Source: an uncultured bacterium
GTDB lineage: Bacteria; Bacillota; Clostridia; Oscillospirales; Oscillospiraceae
Length of the DNA: 9,668 bases
Direction: 5' to 3'
Assembly (NCBI GenBank): GCA_949288405.1
Contig: CASEKM010000075.1
Span: 1-9,668 of the forward strand
The translations under genes were made by a program, and so were the position numbers. The stretch's first letter is position 1; every line of letters begins with the position of its first letter. Positions 1 to 5,485 of this stretch are shown piece after piece. The notes beneath the pieces are model-generated. The model was given only the letters and a program-made list of their open reading frames with translations. It ran no database searches and was not told the DNA's origin.

Positions 1-16
1 CGCCTATCGTGCGGGA

Positions 17-60
17 GGAGCCGGCCTGTGTCGGGGGAGCGTGGAAATACACCCGGCTCC
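17..60. other. Inverted repeat downstream of the MATE gene
   Basis: GGAGCCGG (17-24) is the reverse complement of CCGGCTCC (53-60). Inside it GTGT (28-31) pairs with ACAC (49-52), leaving a 3-nt bulge on one side. The hairpin begins immediately after the MATE stop codon. It could slow or end transcription of that gene, but there is no T-tract on either strand, so a classic intrinsic terminator is not supported. Confidence 0.35.
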
Positions 61-1431
61 TCACGCCTTCCGGGCCGAGGGCTTGAATTTGAAGAACACA
101 TAGAAGGACAGGAGCACGCTGAACACGTCCGCCGTAACCTGGGACCAGACCAGCCCGTACATCCCGAAGAGGCGGTTCAGGAGGAACAGCATGGGGATGT
201 TGAAGCCCAGCCACCGGACCACCCCCAGGAACAGGGAGACCCGGCCCCGGCCGAAGGCCTGAAACAGGTAGACGGTGAAGAAGCTCAGGAACATCAGCGG
301 CGTGGCCAGCACCCGGACCCGCAGGAACTGGGAGGCCAGCTCCACGGTCTGCTGGTCCCCGATGAACAGGTGGACGAACTGGACGGCGAACAGCTGGTAG
401 AGCAGGATGCTGACCGCGGCGATCACCAGTCCCAGCCGCCGGGCCAGGCGGATGGTGTCGTCCATGCGCTTCTGATTCCCCGCTGAGTAGCTGTAGGCCA
501 CCAGGGGCATCATGCCCTGGCAGATGCCAATGCCCACGTTCAGGGGGAAGCGCTCCACCTTCAGCACGATGCCGATGGCCGCCAGGGCCAGGTCGTGGTA
601 GGAGACCATCAGCTTGTCCAGGACCACATAGTCCAGGTCGAACAGGAAGGTGGAGACAGCGGAGGGGATCCCCACCCCGAACACGGCCAGCATGTTTCGC
701 CGGCGGGGCAGGCCGGCCCCGGGGCGGAAGGTGATGACGGAGTCCCTCCCCATCCGCAGCAGCACGGTGACAAAGAAGAGCAGGGCGGCGCAGTTGGACA
801 GGCAGGTGGCGATCCCCGCGCCCAGCACCTCAAAGCCGTCGGGCAGCAGCACGAACATGAACAGGGGGTCCAGGGCGATGTTCAGAAGGCCGCCCAGGAT
901 GATCCCCGCTCCGGCCTCTTTGGAGCGGCCAATGCTCCGGATCAGGTTGGACAGCACATTGGAGAGCACGGTGGGGACGCCGCCCAGGACGATGACGCAC
1001 AGGGCGTACTGCCTGGCGTACTGGTAGGTATTCTCCCCAGCCCCCAGCAGGGTGAGGATGGGCTCCATAAACAGCGCGATGACCGCGGCAAAGAGCGCCG
1101 CGATGAAAAGGCCCAGGTAGAGGGAGAAGGCGCTGACCCGCCTGGCCTCGTCCTTCTGGGACTGCCCCAGCAGGCGGGAGATCAGGGAGCCGCCGCCGAT
1201 CCCCGCCAGCCCGGCCAGGCACAGGGAGATGTTGAACACGGGCAGGATCAGCGAGGTGCCCGCCACCATATAGGGGTTGTTGGTCTGTCCCACGTAAAAG
1301 GTGTCCGCCATGTTGTAGATCAGGACGATCAGCTGGCTGGTCACAGCCGGAAGGACCATCTTCCGCAGGGCGGCGGAGACGGGGAGGTCCCGAAAGATGT
1401 CCTCCCGGGCTGTCGTTTCCTTTGCCTGCAT
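61..1431 (-). CDS. MATE family efflux transporter
   Basis: Predicted polytopic inner-membrane antiporter of the multidrug and toxic compound extrusion family, which exports drugs or metabolites using a Na+ or H+ gradient. About 456 residues, the usual family length, with roughly twelve hydrophobic segments. The N-terminal half has the typical opening: LPAVTSQLIVLIYNMADTFY followed by VGQ, then the small-residue stretch GGGSLISRLLGQ. A second, related half starts near residue 240 (FGVGIPSAVSTFLFDLDYVV). I chose ATG at 1431, preceded by an AGGTG about 6 nt upstream; GTG (1440) and TTG (1437) are in frame, but the GTG lies within the AGGTG itself. It stands alone, with an extended -10 promoter upstream. 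Substrate cannot be told from sequence. Family assignment is secure; a subfamily (NorM or DinF-like) is not assigned. Confidence 0.93.
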   Translation of the reverse strand: MQAKETTAREDIFRDLPVSAALRKMVLPAVTSQLIVLIYNMADTFYVGQTNNPYMVAGTSLILPVFNISLCLAGLAGIGGGSLISRLLGQSQKDEARRVSAFSLYLGLFIAALFAAVIALFMEPILTLLGAGENTYQYARQYALCVIVLGGVPTVLSNVLSNLIRSIGRSKEAGAGIILGGLLNIALDPLFMFVLLPDGFEVLGAGIATCLSNCAALLFFVTVLLRMGRDSVITFRPGAGLPRRRNMLAVFGVGIPSAVSTFLFDLDYVVLDKLMVSYHDLALAAIGIVLKVERFPLNVGIGICQGMMPLVAYSYSAGNQKRMDDTIRLARRLGLVIAAVSILLYQLFAVQFVHLFIGDQQTVELASQFLRVRVLATPLMFLSFFTVYLFQAFGRGRVSLFLGVVRWLGFNIPMLFLLNRLFGMYGLVWSQVTADVFSVLLSFYVFFKFKPSARKA

Positions 1432-1467
1432 GCACAACACCTGCCTGTCCGCTGAGTTTACGGTACC

Positions 1468-1476
1468 ATCATATCA
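1468..1476 (-). promoter_or_regulatory. Candidate extended -10 promoter of the MATE gene
   Basis: On the minus strand the sequence reads TGATATGAT: a TATGAT -10 hexamer preceded by TG at the extended -10 position. It lies about 37 nt upstream of the chosen ATG. The corresponding -35 (TGGCCG at 17 nt) matches the consensus poorly, as is usual for extended -10 promoters. Confidence 0.45.
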
Positions 1477-1505
1477 CAAAACGGCAGATCCGGCCACGGG
1501 AAACG

Positions 1506-1574
1506 AAAAATTTTGCGGCGGGGCGGCCGCGGGGCGGACACCGCCGGGGATATGGAGCGGGGGCGGCCCCGCCC
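1506..1574 (-). terminator. GC-rich hairpins, candidate terminator of the Fe-S operon
   Basis: Directly after the stop of the membrane Fe-S gene three short GC stems follow on the minus strand: GGGCGG/CCGCCC (1561-1574), GGCGG/CCGCC (1533-1545) and GCGGC/GCCGC (1515-1530). The last is followed by AAAA then TTTTT (1510-1506). The T-tract is offset by four A residues, so termination here is plausible but not certain. Confidence 0.35.
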
Positions 1575-1576
1575 TT

Positions 1577-2161
1577 TTACTGCGGAGGCTTGCCCGCGTG
1601 CTTTGCCCGGCAGATGAGCTGGGTCATGGTGCCCATGGGACAGTAGACGCACCAACTGCGGGGCTTGAACAGGACCATGGTGGCCAGCCCCAGAACGGAG
1701 GAGGTCAGCATGACGCTGTAGAAGCCGAAGGCGAACTGGGCCGCGCCGGGGTGCAACAGCGTCCCATGGTACGCCCAATGCCAGGGCAGCCGGAAGGTCC
1801 ACAGCAGGGTGACCACCTGGCTCAGCTCCCGAGCGCCGGCAAAGACCAGATAGGTGTTCCACAGCATCAGGAAAAACATCGTCAAGAAAAAGACCAGAAA
1901 GCCGAATCGGAAGGCCCTGCTCTTCATCCACGCGGGAATATCTTTTTTCCGGGACAGGCCGAAGCGTCCGCCCAGCAGGCCGAACAGCTGTCCCCGGCCG
2001 CAGTACCGGCTGCAGTAGCCCTTGGTGCCGAAGACCCCGGAGATGATCAGCGGGATGAAGAAGCAGAGCAGGCCCAGCCAGGCAAACAGGATGTTGAAGA
2101 ACCCCAGGGCGAGGTAGAGCAGCGAGACGATCCACAAATAGTCGTACCAGCGCTTCTTCAT
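1577..2161 (-). CDS. NapH-like 4Fe-4S membrane protein
   Basis: A 194-residue integral membrane protein that probably passes electrons at the cytoplasmic membrane, like the NapH/MauN/YccM polyferredoxin-type membrane proteins. About four or five hydrophobic segments are visible (residues ~8-45, 84-108, 112-122, 140-166). Two Cys motifs flank them: GYCSRYCGRGQL (C50, C54) and WCVYCPMGT (C171, C174), in the style of the C-x3-C and C-x2-C-P-x-G motifs of this family; the first has G where P is usual. It lacks the C-terminal ferredoxin domain of full NapH, and the partner ferredoxin is encoded immediately upstream as a separate protein. Its ATG overlaps the ferredoxin stop by 4 bp (ATGA), so the two are translationally coupled. 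A longer in-frame upstream extension runs through the ferredoxin gene and is not used. Redox partner and physiological process are unknown. Confidence 0.8.
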   Translation of the reverse strand: MKKRWYDYLWIVSLLYLALGFFNILFAWLGLLCFFIPLIISGVFGTKGYCSRYCGRGQLFGLLGGRFGLSRKKDIPAWMKSRAFRFGFLVFFLTMFFLMLWNTYLVFAGARELSQVVTLLWTFRLPWHWAYHGTLLHPGAAQFAFGFYSVMLTSSVLGLATMVLFKPRSWCVYCPMGTMTQLICRAKHAGKPPQ

Positions 2162-2367
2162 GGCTCCACCTCCCAGATCACAATGACGCTGGCCGGGCAC
2201 TCCCGGGCGCACCTTCCGCAGCCCACACACCGGTCCGGGTCCACTTGGGCTGAGATGCCTCTTACGACCGCAATAGCCCGCAAGGGACATACCTTAACAC
2301 AGCACCCGCAGGCTGCACAGGCCTTCTGATCCACCACGGCCCTCCGCCGCGCGTTTGCTCCACTCAT
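2158..2367 (-). CDS. 2x[4Fe-4S] ferredoxin
   Basis: A 69-residue bacterial-type ferredoxin. It has two classic cluster motifs: C17-x2-C20-x2-C23-x3-C27-P (with an extra Cys at 22) and C47-x2-C50-x2-C53-x3-C57-P. They should bind two low-potential [4Fe-4S] clusters and carry single electrons in the cytoplasm. The start is the ATG at 2367, which follows a GGGAGG with 6 nt spacing; the reading frame stays open about 100 nt further upstream, but that stretch contains the promoter and lacks ferredoxin similarity. The stop overlaps the start of the NapH-like membrane protein, so the ferredoxin most likely delivers electrons to, or takes them from, that protein. An isolated ferredoxin plus membrane Fe-S pair like this suggests a small electron-transfer module for an enzyme encoded elsewhere. 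Confidence 0.9.
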   Translation of the reverse strand: MSGANARRRAVVDQKACAACGCCVKVCPLRAIAVVRGISAQVDPDRCVGCGRCARECPASVIVIWEVEP

Positions 2368-2394
2368 AGCGTACCTCCCAGGTTTGATGGCCCC

Positions 2395-2437
2395 ATCATA
2401 CACGATGGCCGGAGGGCAATTCTGTGACCTGGTCACA
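2395..2437 (-). promoter_or_regulatory. Candidate activated promoter of the ferredoxin operon with CRP/FNR-like palindrome
   Basis: On the minus strand TATGAT (2400-2395) is a good -10 hexamer 28 nt upstream of the ferredoxin ATG. No good -35 is present. Instead a perfect palindrome, TGTGACC-T-GGTCACA (2423-2437), is centred about 42 nt upstream of the predicted transcription start. The half-sites TGTGA and TCACA are those of the Crp/Fnr family, but the gap between them is 5 nt, not the usual 6. Position and poor -35 fit a class II activator site; the regulator is not in the window. Confidence 0.45.
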
Positions 2438-2472
2438 CAGCCTGGGCAGCAGCGTTGGGAAGAAGGCGCCAA

Positions 2473-2503
2473 AGGCCCGGACCGTTTGACGCGGTCCGGG
2501 CCT
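2473..2503 (-). terminator. Stem-loop terminator after the cotJ operon
   Basis: AGGCCCGGACCG (2473-2484) and CGGTCCGGGCCT (2492-2503) form a perfect 12-bp stem with a 7-nt loop, 19 nt past the end of the cotJC remnant. The minus strand has only TTT after the stem, so it is strong in structure but weak in T-tract. It separates cotJ from the ferredoxin operon promoter. Confidence 0.55.
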
Positions 2504-2521
2504 GTTCTGGGTCAGGTGCGT

Positions 2522-3087
2522 TCACCCGTTGCCTCTGGGCTGGGGCGCGGGGGCGGGCTGCTTGTCGAAAGCCGGGTTGGTGAGGTAGACGTTCTTGGCG
2601 TCCATCTTCTCCTTGCACAGCCGCAGACACTCGCCGAATCTCTGGAAGTGGACGATCTCCCGCTCCCGCAGGAAGCGGATCACGTTGTTCACGTCCGGGT
2701 CGTCGGACAGACGGAGGATGTTGTCGTAGTGGAGCCGGCGGTCCAGGGGAAGCCGGAGGCGGCGGTGGGGTAGACTCCGGTGGTGTGGTCCACAAAATAG
2801 GGTGCAAAGGCGGGACACTTGCGTACCTCTTCATCAGAGAGGTTCCGGGTGAGCTGGTGGACGATGGCCGCCACCATCTCCATATGGCCCAGCTCCTCGG
2901 TGCCGATGTCGGTCAAAAGGCCCTTGGCCTCGGCGTAGGGCATGGAGTACCGCTGGGACAGGTAGCGCATGGAGGCGCCCAGCTCCCCGTCGGGGCCGCC
3001 GTACTGGCTGATGATGAAAGCGGCCAGCTTGGGGTTGGGGGTGGAGATCTTTACCGGGAACTGGAGCTTCTTCTCATAAATAAACAT
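2522..3087 (-). pseudogene. cotJC: Spore coat protein CotJC (manganese-catalase-like), disrupted by an internal frameshifting deletion
   Basis: CotJC is a spore-coat member of the manganese catalase/ferritin-like family, normally about 190-220 residues. The 5' part (ATG at 3087, GAGGTGA upstream) encodes a normal start, with the metal-site motif GTEELGHMEM (E65, H68) and DHTTGVYPTAASGFPWTA to residue ~117. The reading frame then goes out of register near 2735-2740 and stops at 2689. The other frame resumes the family at LHYDNILRLSDDPDV and RFLREREIVHFQRFGE and ends at 2522. The segment that joins these in intact CotJC proteins (roughly 23-25 residues, the helix with ITDL.EDLAAEQKAR-type sequence and a Glu metal ligand) is absent. 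So the lesion is a deletion of about 70 nt whose length is not a multiple of three, not one missing base. The gene begins one base after the cotJAB stop. An assembly error cannot be excluded. Confidence 0.85.
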
Positions 3088-3088
3088 C

Positions 3089-3553
3089 TCACTTCACCTC
3101 GTTCTGCCCATAATTCCAGGGCCACGGGTCCTGGAGCCAGCGGTAGGAGCTCCCCGCGGCGGCGCTGGTCTTGGTGATGGGGCCGTACTTGGCCTCGTAC
3201 TCCGCCTTGGCGCTCTGCTCCATGGCGGCGTACTGCTTGAAGAGGTCAAAGGCCTCCGCGTCCTCCGGGTGGGTATCCAGGTAGGTGCCCAGCTCCAGCA
3301 CCACAAACTCCAGAGCCTGGAGCTCCACCAGGGGGTTGGAGGGGAGGGCGCTCCCCTCCACCTTCAGGTGGAAGGGCAGGTTCAGGCCGGGAAACAGGGT
3401 GCCGTTGCTGAGGGCGTCCCCCTGGGCGTACTTTTTCGCTCCGTTCTGCTGCATGGGCACATAGGGCACCGCCAGCCCCGCGCAGGAGGGCAGGGTGCCG
3501 TAGTGGTCCGGGCAGGAGGGCAGCGGGCAGGAATTGCCGGTATCGTTGTTCAA
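3089..3553 (-). CDS. Fused CotJA-CotJB spore coat protein
   Basis: A 154-residue protein that joins two coat components usually encoded separately. Residues ~29-67 match CotJA (VPYVPMQQ, then ALSNGTLFPGLNLPF). Residues ~73-147 match CotJB: LVELQALEFVVLELGTYLDT followed by HPED, LFKQY, YEAKYGPI and the C-terminal DPWPWNY. In Bacillus these proteins are part of the cotJABC operon made in the mother cell and assemble with CotJC into the coat. The start is a TTG at 3553: it follows a strong AAGGAGG with 9-nt spacing, and no ATG gives the full CotJA domain with such a site. The stop is one base before the cotJC ATG, whose ribosome binding site lies inside this gene. The N-terminus is Cys/Pro-rich (SCPLPSCPDH). 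With cotJC broken, its usual partner may be missing. Confidence 0.87.
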   Translation of the reverse strand: MNNDTGNSCPLPSCPDHYGTLPSCAGLAVPYVPMQQNGAKKYAQGDALSNGTLFPGLNLPFHLKVEGSALPSNPLVELQALEFVVLELGTYLDTHPEDAEAFDLFKQYAAMEQSAKAEYEAKYGPITKTSAAAGSSYRWLQDPWPWNYGQNEVK

Positions 3554-3612
3554 GACAGGATTCCTCCTTGGTCGGCTTGGTTGGGAGGAGCGGCTCGGCG
3601 CCCCTCCATGCC

Positions 3613-3620
3613 ATTCTATG
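3613..3620 (-). promoter_or_regulatory. Possible sporulation-sigma -10 of the cotJ operon
   Basis: The minus strand reads CATAGAAT, 60 nt upstream of the TTG start of cotJAB. This is one base from the SigE -10 consensus CATACAAT and also fits the SigK form CATAnnnT. The upstream -35 region is GC-rich and does not match the SigE consensus, so this is tentative. Mother-cell control of cotJ is known in Bacillus. Confidence 0.28.
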
Positions 3621-3720
3621 TGCCGGGCGGGGAGCCGGTCCCGGGCCGGCGGGGAGGAGCGGGCGGGTTTGGGAGAAATTCAGGAAAATCAATGGGAAAA
3701 GGGCCCGCCGGGGGAGGGGC

Positions 3721-3746
3721 GCGGGGCAAAAAAATTTTCTCCCCGC
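3721..3746. repeat. AT-cored palindrome between cotJ and cwlD
   Basis: GCGGGG (3721-3726) and CCCCGC (3741-3746) enclose an AAAATTTT core, giving a nearly symmetrical 26-bp palindrome in an otherwise very GC-rich divergent intergenic region (3554-3791). It could be a protein-binding site or a cruciform. The T run lies in the loop, so it does not look like a terminator. Confidence 0.4.
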
Positions 3747-3791
3747 ATACCGCCCGCCCCCGGCCCATAGGCTGAAGGGGAGGTGGCGCAT

Positions 3792-4502
3792 ATGGGGAGA
3801 AAACTGGGCCTGGCGGCGGCTGTGCTGGCCGCTTTGGCGGTGGCAGGCGGTCTTTTGGGACGGGGACGCTGGGCCGGGAGCGCTCCGGCGGCGTCTCTCT
3901 CCCAGGGGACGGCGGCGTGGATCATCGACGCCGGCCACGGCGGGGAGGATGGGGGCGCGGTGTCCCCCGGCGGGGCGGTGGAGAGCCGCATCAACCTGGA
4001 GATCGCCCGGCGGCTGGACGGCATCCTGGGCTTTCTGGGGGAGAGCGCCCTCATGCTCCGGGAGGAGGACGTGTCCCTCCATGACCCGGAGGCGGTCTCC
4101 CTGCGGGAGAAGAAGGCCTCCGACCTGCACAACCGGGCGGAGGCGGCCGCCCGGTCCCCGGAGGCCACCCTGGTGAGCATCCACCAGAACACCTTTCCGC
4201 AGTCCCAATACCGGGGGACCCAGGTGTTCTACGCCCCCACAGAGGGGTCCCGGGAGCTGGCCCAGGGCATTCAGGAGACGGTTCGGGAGAGCCTCCAGCC
4301 GGACAACAGCCGGGAGAGCAGGCCCATCCCGGAGACGGTCTATCTGATGAACCATGTGCCCAACCGGGCGGTGCTGGTGGAGTGCGGCTTTCTCTCCAAC
4401 CCGGAGGAGGAGAAGCTGCTCCAGGACCCGGCCTATCAGACCAAGCTGGCGCTGGCGGTGGCGGCGGGGTGTCTGGGGCAGCAGCCGGAAGGGTGTCAGT
4501 AA
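3792..4502 (+). CDS. cwlD: CwlD-type N-acetylmuramoyl-L-alanine amidase
   Basis: A 236-residue amidase_3 family zinc hydrolase that cleaves the bond between N-acetylmuramic acid and L-alanine in peptidoglycan. CwlD acts in the sporulating cell to begin making the muramic-delta-lactam of spore cortex, which germination lytic enzymes recognise. Residues 5-22 form a hydrophobic signal or membrane anchor. The catalytic domain follows: zinc ligands H49 (IIDAGHGGEDGG), E64 (AVESRINLEIA) and H131 (LVSIHQNTF), and catalytic E197 (VLVECGFLSN). Length and the absence of binding repeats match CwlD rather than vegetative autolysins. I chose ATG 3792, 8 nt after GGAGG; the in-frame GTG at 3783 is part of the ribosome binding site. 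It is divergent from cotJ, another sporulation operon, and ends at a strong bidirectional terminator. The exact ortholog is likely but not proved. Confidence 0.87.
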   Translation: MGRKLGLAAAVLAALAVAGGLLGRGRWAGSAPAASLSQGTAAWIIDAGHGGEDGGAVSPGGAVESRINLEIARRLDGILGFLGESALMLREEDVSLHDPEAVSLREKKASDLHNRAEAAARSPEATLVSIHQNTFPQSQYRGTQVFYAPTEGSRELAQGIQETVRESLQPDNSRESRPIPETVYLMNHVPNRAVLVECGFLSNPEEEKLLQDPAYQTKLALAVAAGCLGQQPEGCQ

Positions 4503-4507
4503 ATTCA

Positions 4508-4537
4508 AAAAACGGCTGGCACGCGCCAGCCGTTTTT
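4508..4537. terminator. Bidirectional intrinsic terminator between cwlD and vapC
   Basis: AAAAACGGCTGGC (4508-4520) pairs perfectly with GCCAGCCGTTTTT (4525-4537) around a 4-nt loop. It has a GC stem with a T-run on the plus strand (4533-4537) and, because of the A-run (4507-4512), also on the minus strand. It lies between converging cwlD and vapC and should end both. Confidence 0.88.
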
Positions 4538-4557
4538 GCCGGGAAGAAAAACTTCCA

Positions 4558-4959
4558 TTATTCGGCCCAATTCTCCACGTCCAGGCCGGGGACACGTTCA
4601 AATTCCCGGACGTTGTTCGTCACCACCGTCAGTCCCTCCGATTTGGCGTGAGCCGCGATCAGCATGTCCAGAGGACCGATGGGGGTCCCTCTGCTTTGTA
4701 GAAACGCGCGAATCGCTCCATATTCAGACGCGGCGGCAGCTCCAAAGGGCAGGACGCTCAGCGGCGCAAGAAACCGGAGCAGCGCCTGTTCGTTTTTTGC
4801 GGGGTTGGAGCTGTGCTTCATACCATACTCCAGCTCAGCCAAGGTGATGGACGAGATGCACAGGCCGCTGTTAAGTTCCTCCTGGAAGCGGCGAAGCACT
4901 TTTTCCGGCTTGTTTTTCATGACATAGATACAGATATTTGTATCCAACAGATAGATCAT
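4558..4959 (-). CDS. vapC: VapC-type PIN-domain ribonuclease toxin
   Basis: A 133-residue PIN-domain protein, the toxin of a type II toxin-antitoxin pair; VapC toxins are Mg2+-dependent RNases, often cutting tRNA or rRNA. The acidic active site is intact: D6 (YLLDTNICIY), E42 (ITLAELEYG), D98 (GPLDMLIAAHA), followed by the usual C-terminal VTNNVREFERVPGL (N115/N116, E119) and VENW. Length is normal. Its ATG overlaps the vapB stop by 4 bp (ATGA), so translation is coupled to the antitoxin. The RNA target cannot be read from the sequence. Base composition is clearly more AT-rich than the genes on both sides, which suggests horizontal acquisition. It converges on cwlD across a shared terminator. 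Confidence 0.93.
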   Translation of the reverse strand: MIYLLDTNICIYVMKNKPEKVLRRFQEELNSGLCISSITLAELEYGMKHSSNPAKNEQALLRFLAPLSVLPFGAAAASEYGAIRAFLQSRGTPIGPLDMLIAAHAKSEGLTVVTNNVREFERVPGLDVENWAE

Positions 4960-5186
4960 AGCGGCTCCCTCTCCTCCAAGGCGCTCTGGTCTCTTCCGTC
5001 CTCAAAAATGTCGTCTGTAAAACCATCCAGGCCCTCCAAAAAGGTTTTCCAGAGCGCATCCCTAGGGACAAGGATCACAGCCTCACCCAGCTGCTGTATC
5101 ACGACTTCGTTGGTCTTGAATCGAAATTGTTTCGGCAGCCGAACCGCCTGACTTCTCCCGTTTTCAAAGATTTTTGCGGTTTCCAT
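4956..5186 (-). CDS. vapB: VapB-type antitoxin (AbrB-like)
   Basis: A 76-residue antitoxin with an N-terminal swapped-hairpin AbrB-type DNA-binding domain (METAKIFENGRSQAVRLPKQ, then FRFKTNEVVI) and an acidic C-terminal tail (GFTDDIFEDGRDQ) that normally fills the VapC active-site groove. It neutralises VapC and, with it, represses the operon. Start: ATG 5186, 5 nt or so after AGGAGGTGA; the in-frame GTG at 5195 falls within that site. The last 4 bp overlap vapC. Its promoter and a perfect operator palindrome lie just upstream. Like vapC, it is lower in GC than its surroundings. Confidence 0.93.
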   Translation of the reverse strand: METAKIFENGRSQAVRLPKQFRFKTNEVVIQQLGEAVILVPRDALWKTFLEGLDGFTDDIFEDGRDQSALEEREPL

Positions 5187-5206
5187 CGCGCTCACCTCCT
5201 ATCAAC

Positions 5207-5236
5207 AGTATATATCACGATATATATTTTAGTCAA
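5207..5236 (-). promoter_or_regulatory. vapBC promoter with operator palindrome in the spacer
   Basis: On the minus strand TTGACT (5236-5231) and TATACT (5212-5207) form a good sigma-A promoter with an 18-nt spacer, about 20 nt before the vapB ATG. Within it sits a perfect inverted repeat, TATATATC-AC-GATATATA (5209-5226), overlapping the -10. A VapB-VapC complex bound there would block RNA polymerase, which fits the autoregulation known for this family. Confidence 0.75.
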
Positions 5237-5294
5237 TGCCCCTATGCATCAATTTTGAAAAATTCCCGATTCGATTTTGCATTCCTGAGACCTC

Positions 5295-5371
5295 GTAGGG
5301 GCGGGCCTCCGCGCCCGCCCATTTGGCAAAGATTTTTGGGACAATGGGCCGGGACAGAGCCCGGCCCCTAC
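5295..5371. repeat. Small structured element with terminal inverted repeats
   Basis: A 77-bp segment bounded by GTAGGGGC (5295-5302) and GCCCCTAC (5364-5371). It contains two strong hairpins: GGGCGGGC/GCCCGCCC (5299-5320) and GGGCCGGG/CCCGGCCC (5346-5367), joined by an AT-richer middle. This architecture is like a non-coding MITE- or REP-like intergenic repeat. Only one copy is in the window, so repetition in the genome is an inference. Confidence 0.55.
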
Positions 5372-5411
5372 ATCATATTCAGGAACACAATGCCGAATTG
5401 GGAGAATCAGA

Positions 5412-5469
5412 GAAGAGGGACGGCTCCCTTGTTCCGCGCCTGTTTCGCGGCAAGAGAACCGTCCCCTTC
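5412..5469. repeat. Long imperfect hairpin element
   Basis: Arms 5412-5438 and 5446-5469 pair over most of their length: GGGACGG with CCGTCCC, CTTG with CAAG, CCGCG with CGCGG, separated by a 7-nt loop (CCTGTTT) with a few bulges and mismatches. It lies 16 nt past the stop of the cyclase gene and may act as its transcription end. Such elements recur between genes in Oscillospiraceae; this is recalled, not tested here. The rest of 5237-5485 holds no gene that I can support. Confidence 0.6.
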
Positions 5470-5485
5470 GCTGTTGGCTGGTGTG

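Noticed and set aside
595..1455. Long plus-strand frame opposite the MATE gene.
   Set aside because: Shadow of the MATE coding frame: Gln/Gly/His/Asp-rich, no domain, no ribosome binding site.
2161..2290. Longer NapH-like protein starting at 2290.
   Set aside because: The extra 43 codons overlap the ferredoxin gene in another frame and have no ribosome binding site; MKKRWYDYLW at 2161 is coupled to the ferredoxin stop.
2522..3087. cotJC expressed through programmed frameshifting.
   Set aside because: A frameshift would not restore the conserved helix that is missing at the junction, and no slippery site was seen there.
3745..3773. GCATAC-N15-CATAGGCT upstream of cwlD as a SigE/SigG promoter.
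   Set aside because: The transcription start would fall around 3780, inside the ribosome binding site (GGGGAGG), leaving no usable leader.
3246..4601. A 451-codon minus-strand frame spanning cwlD and part of cotJ.
   Set aside because: Antisense to CwlD, whose catalytic residues are all present, and Arg/Pro/Leu-rich without family features.
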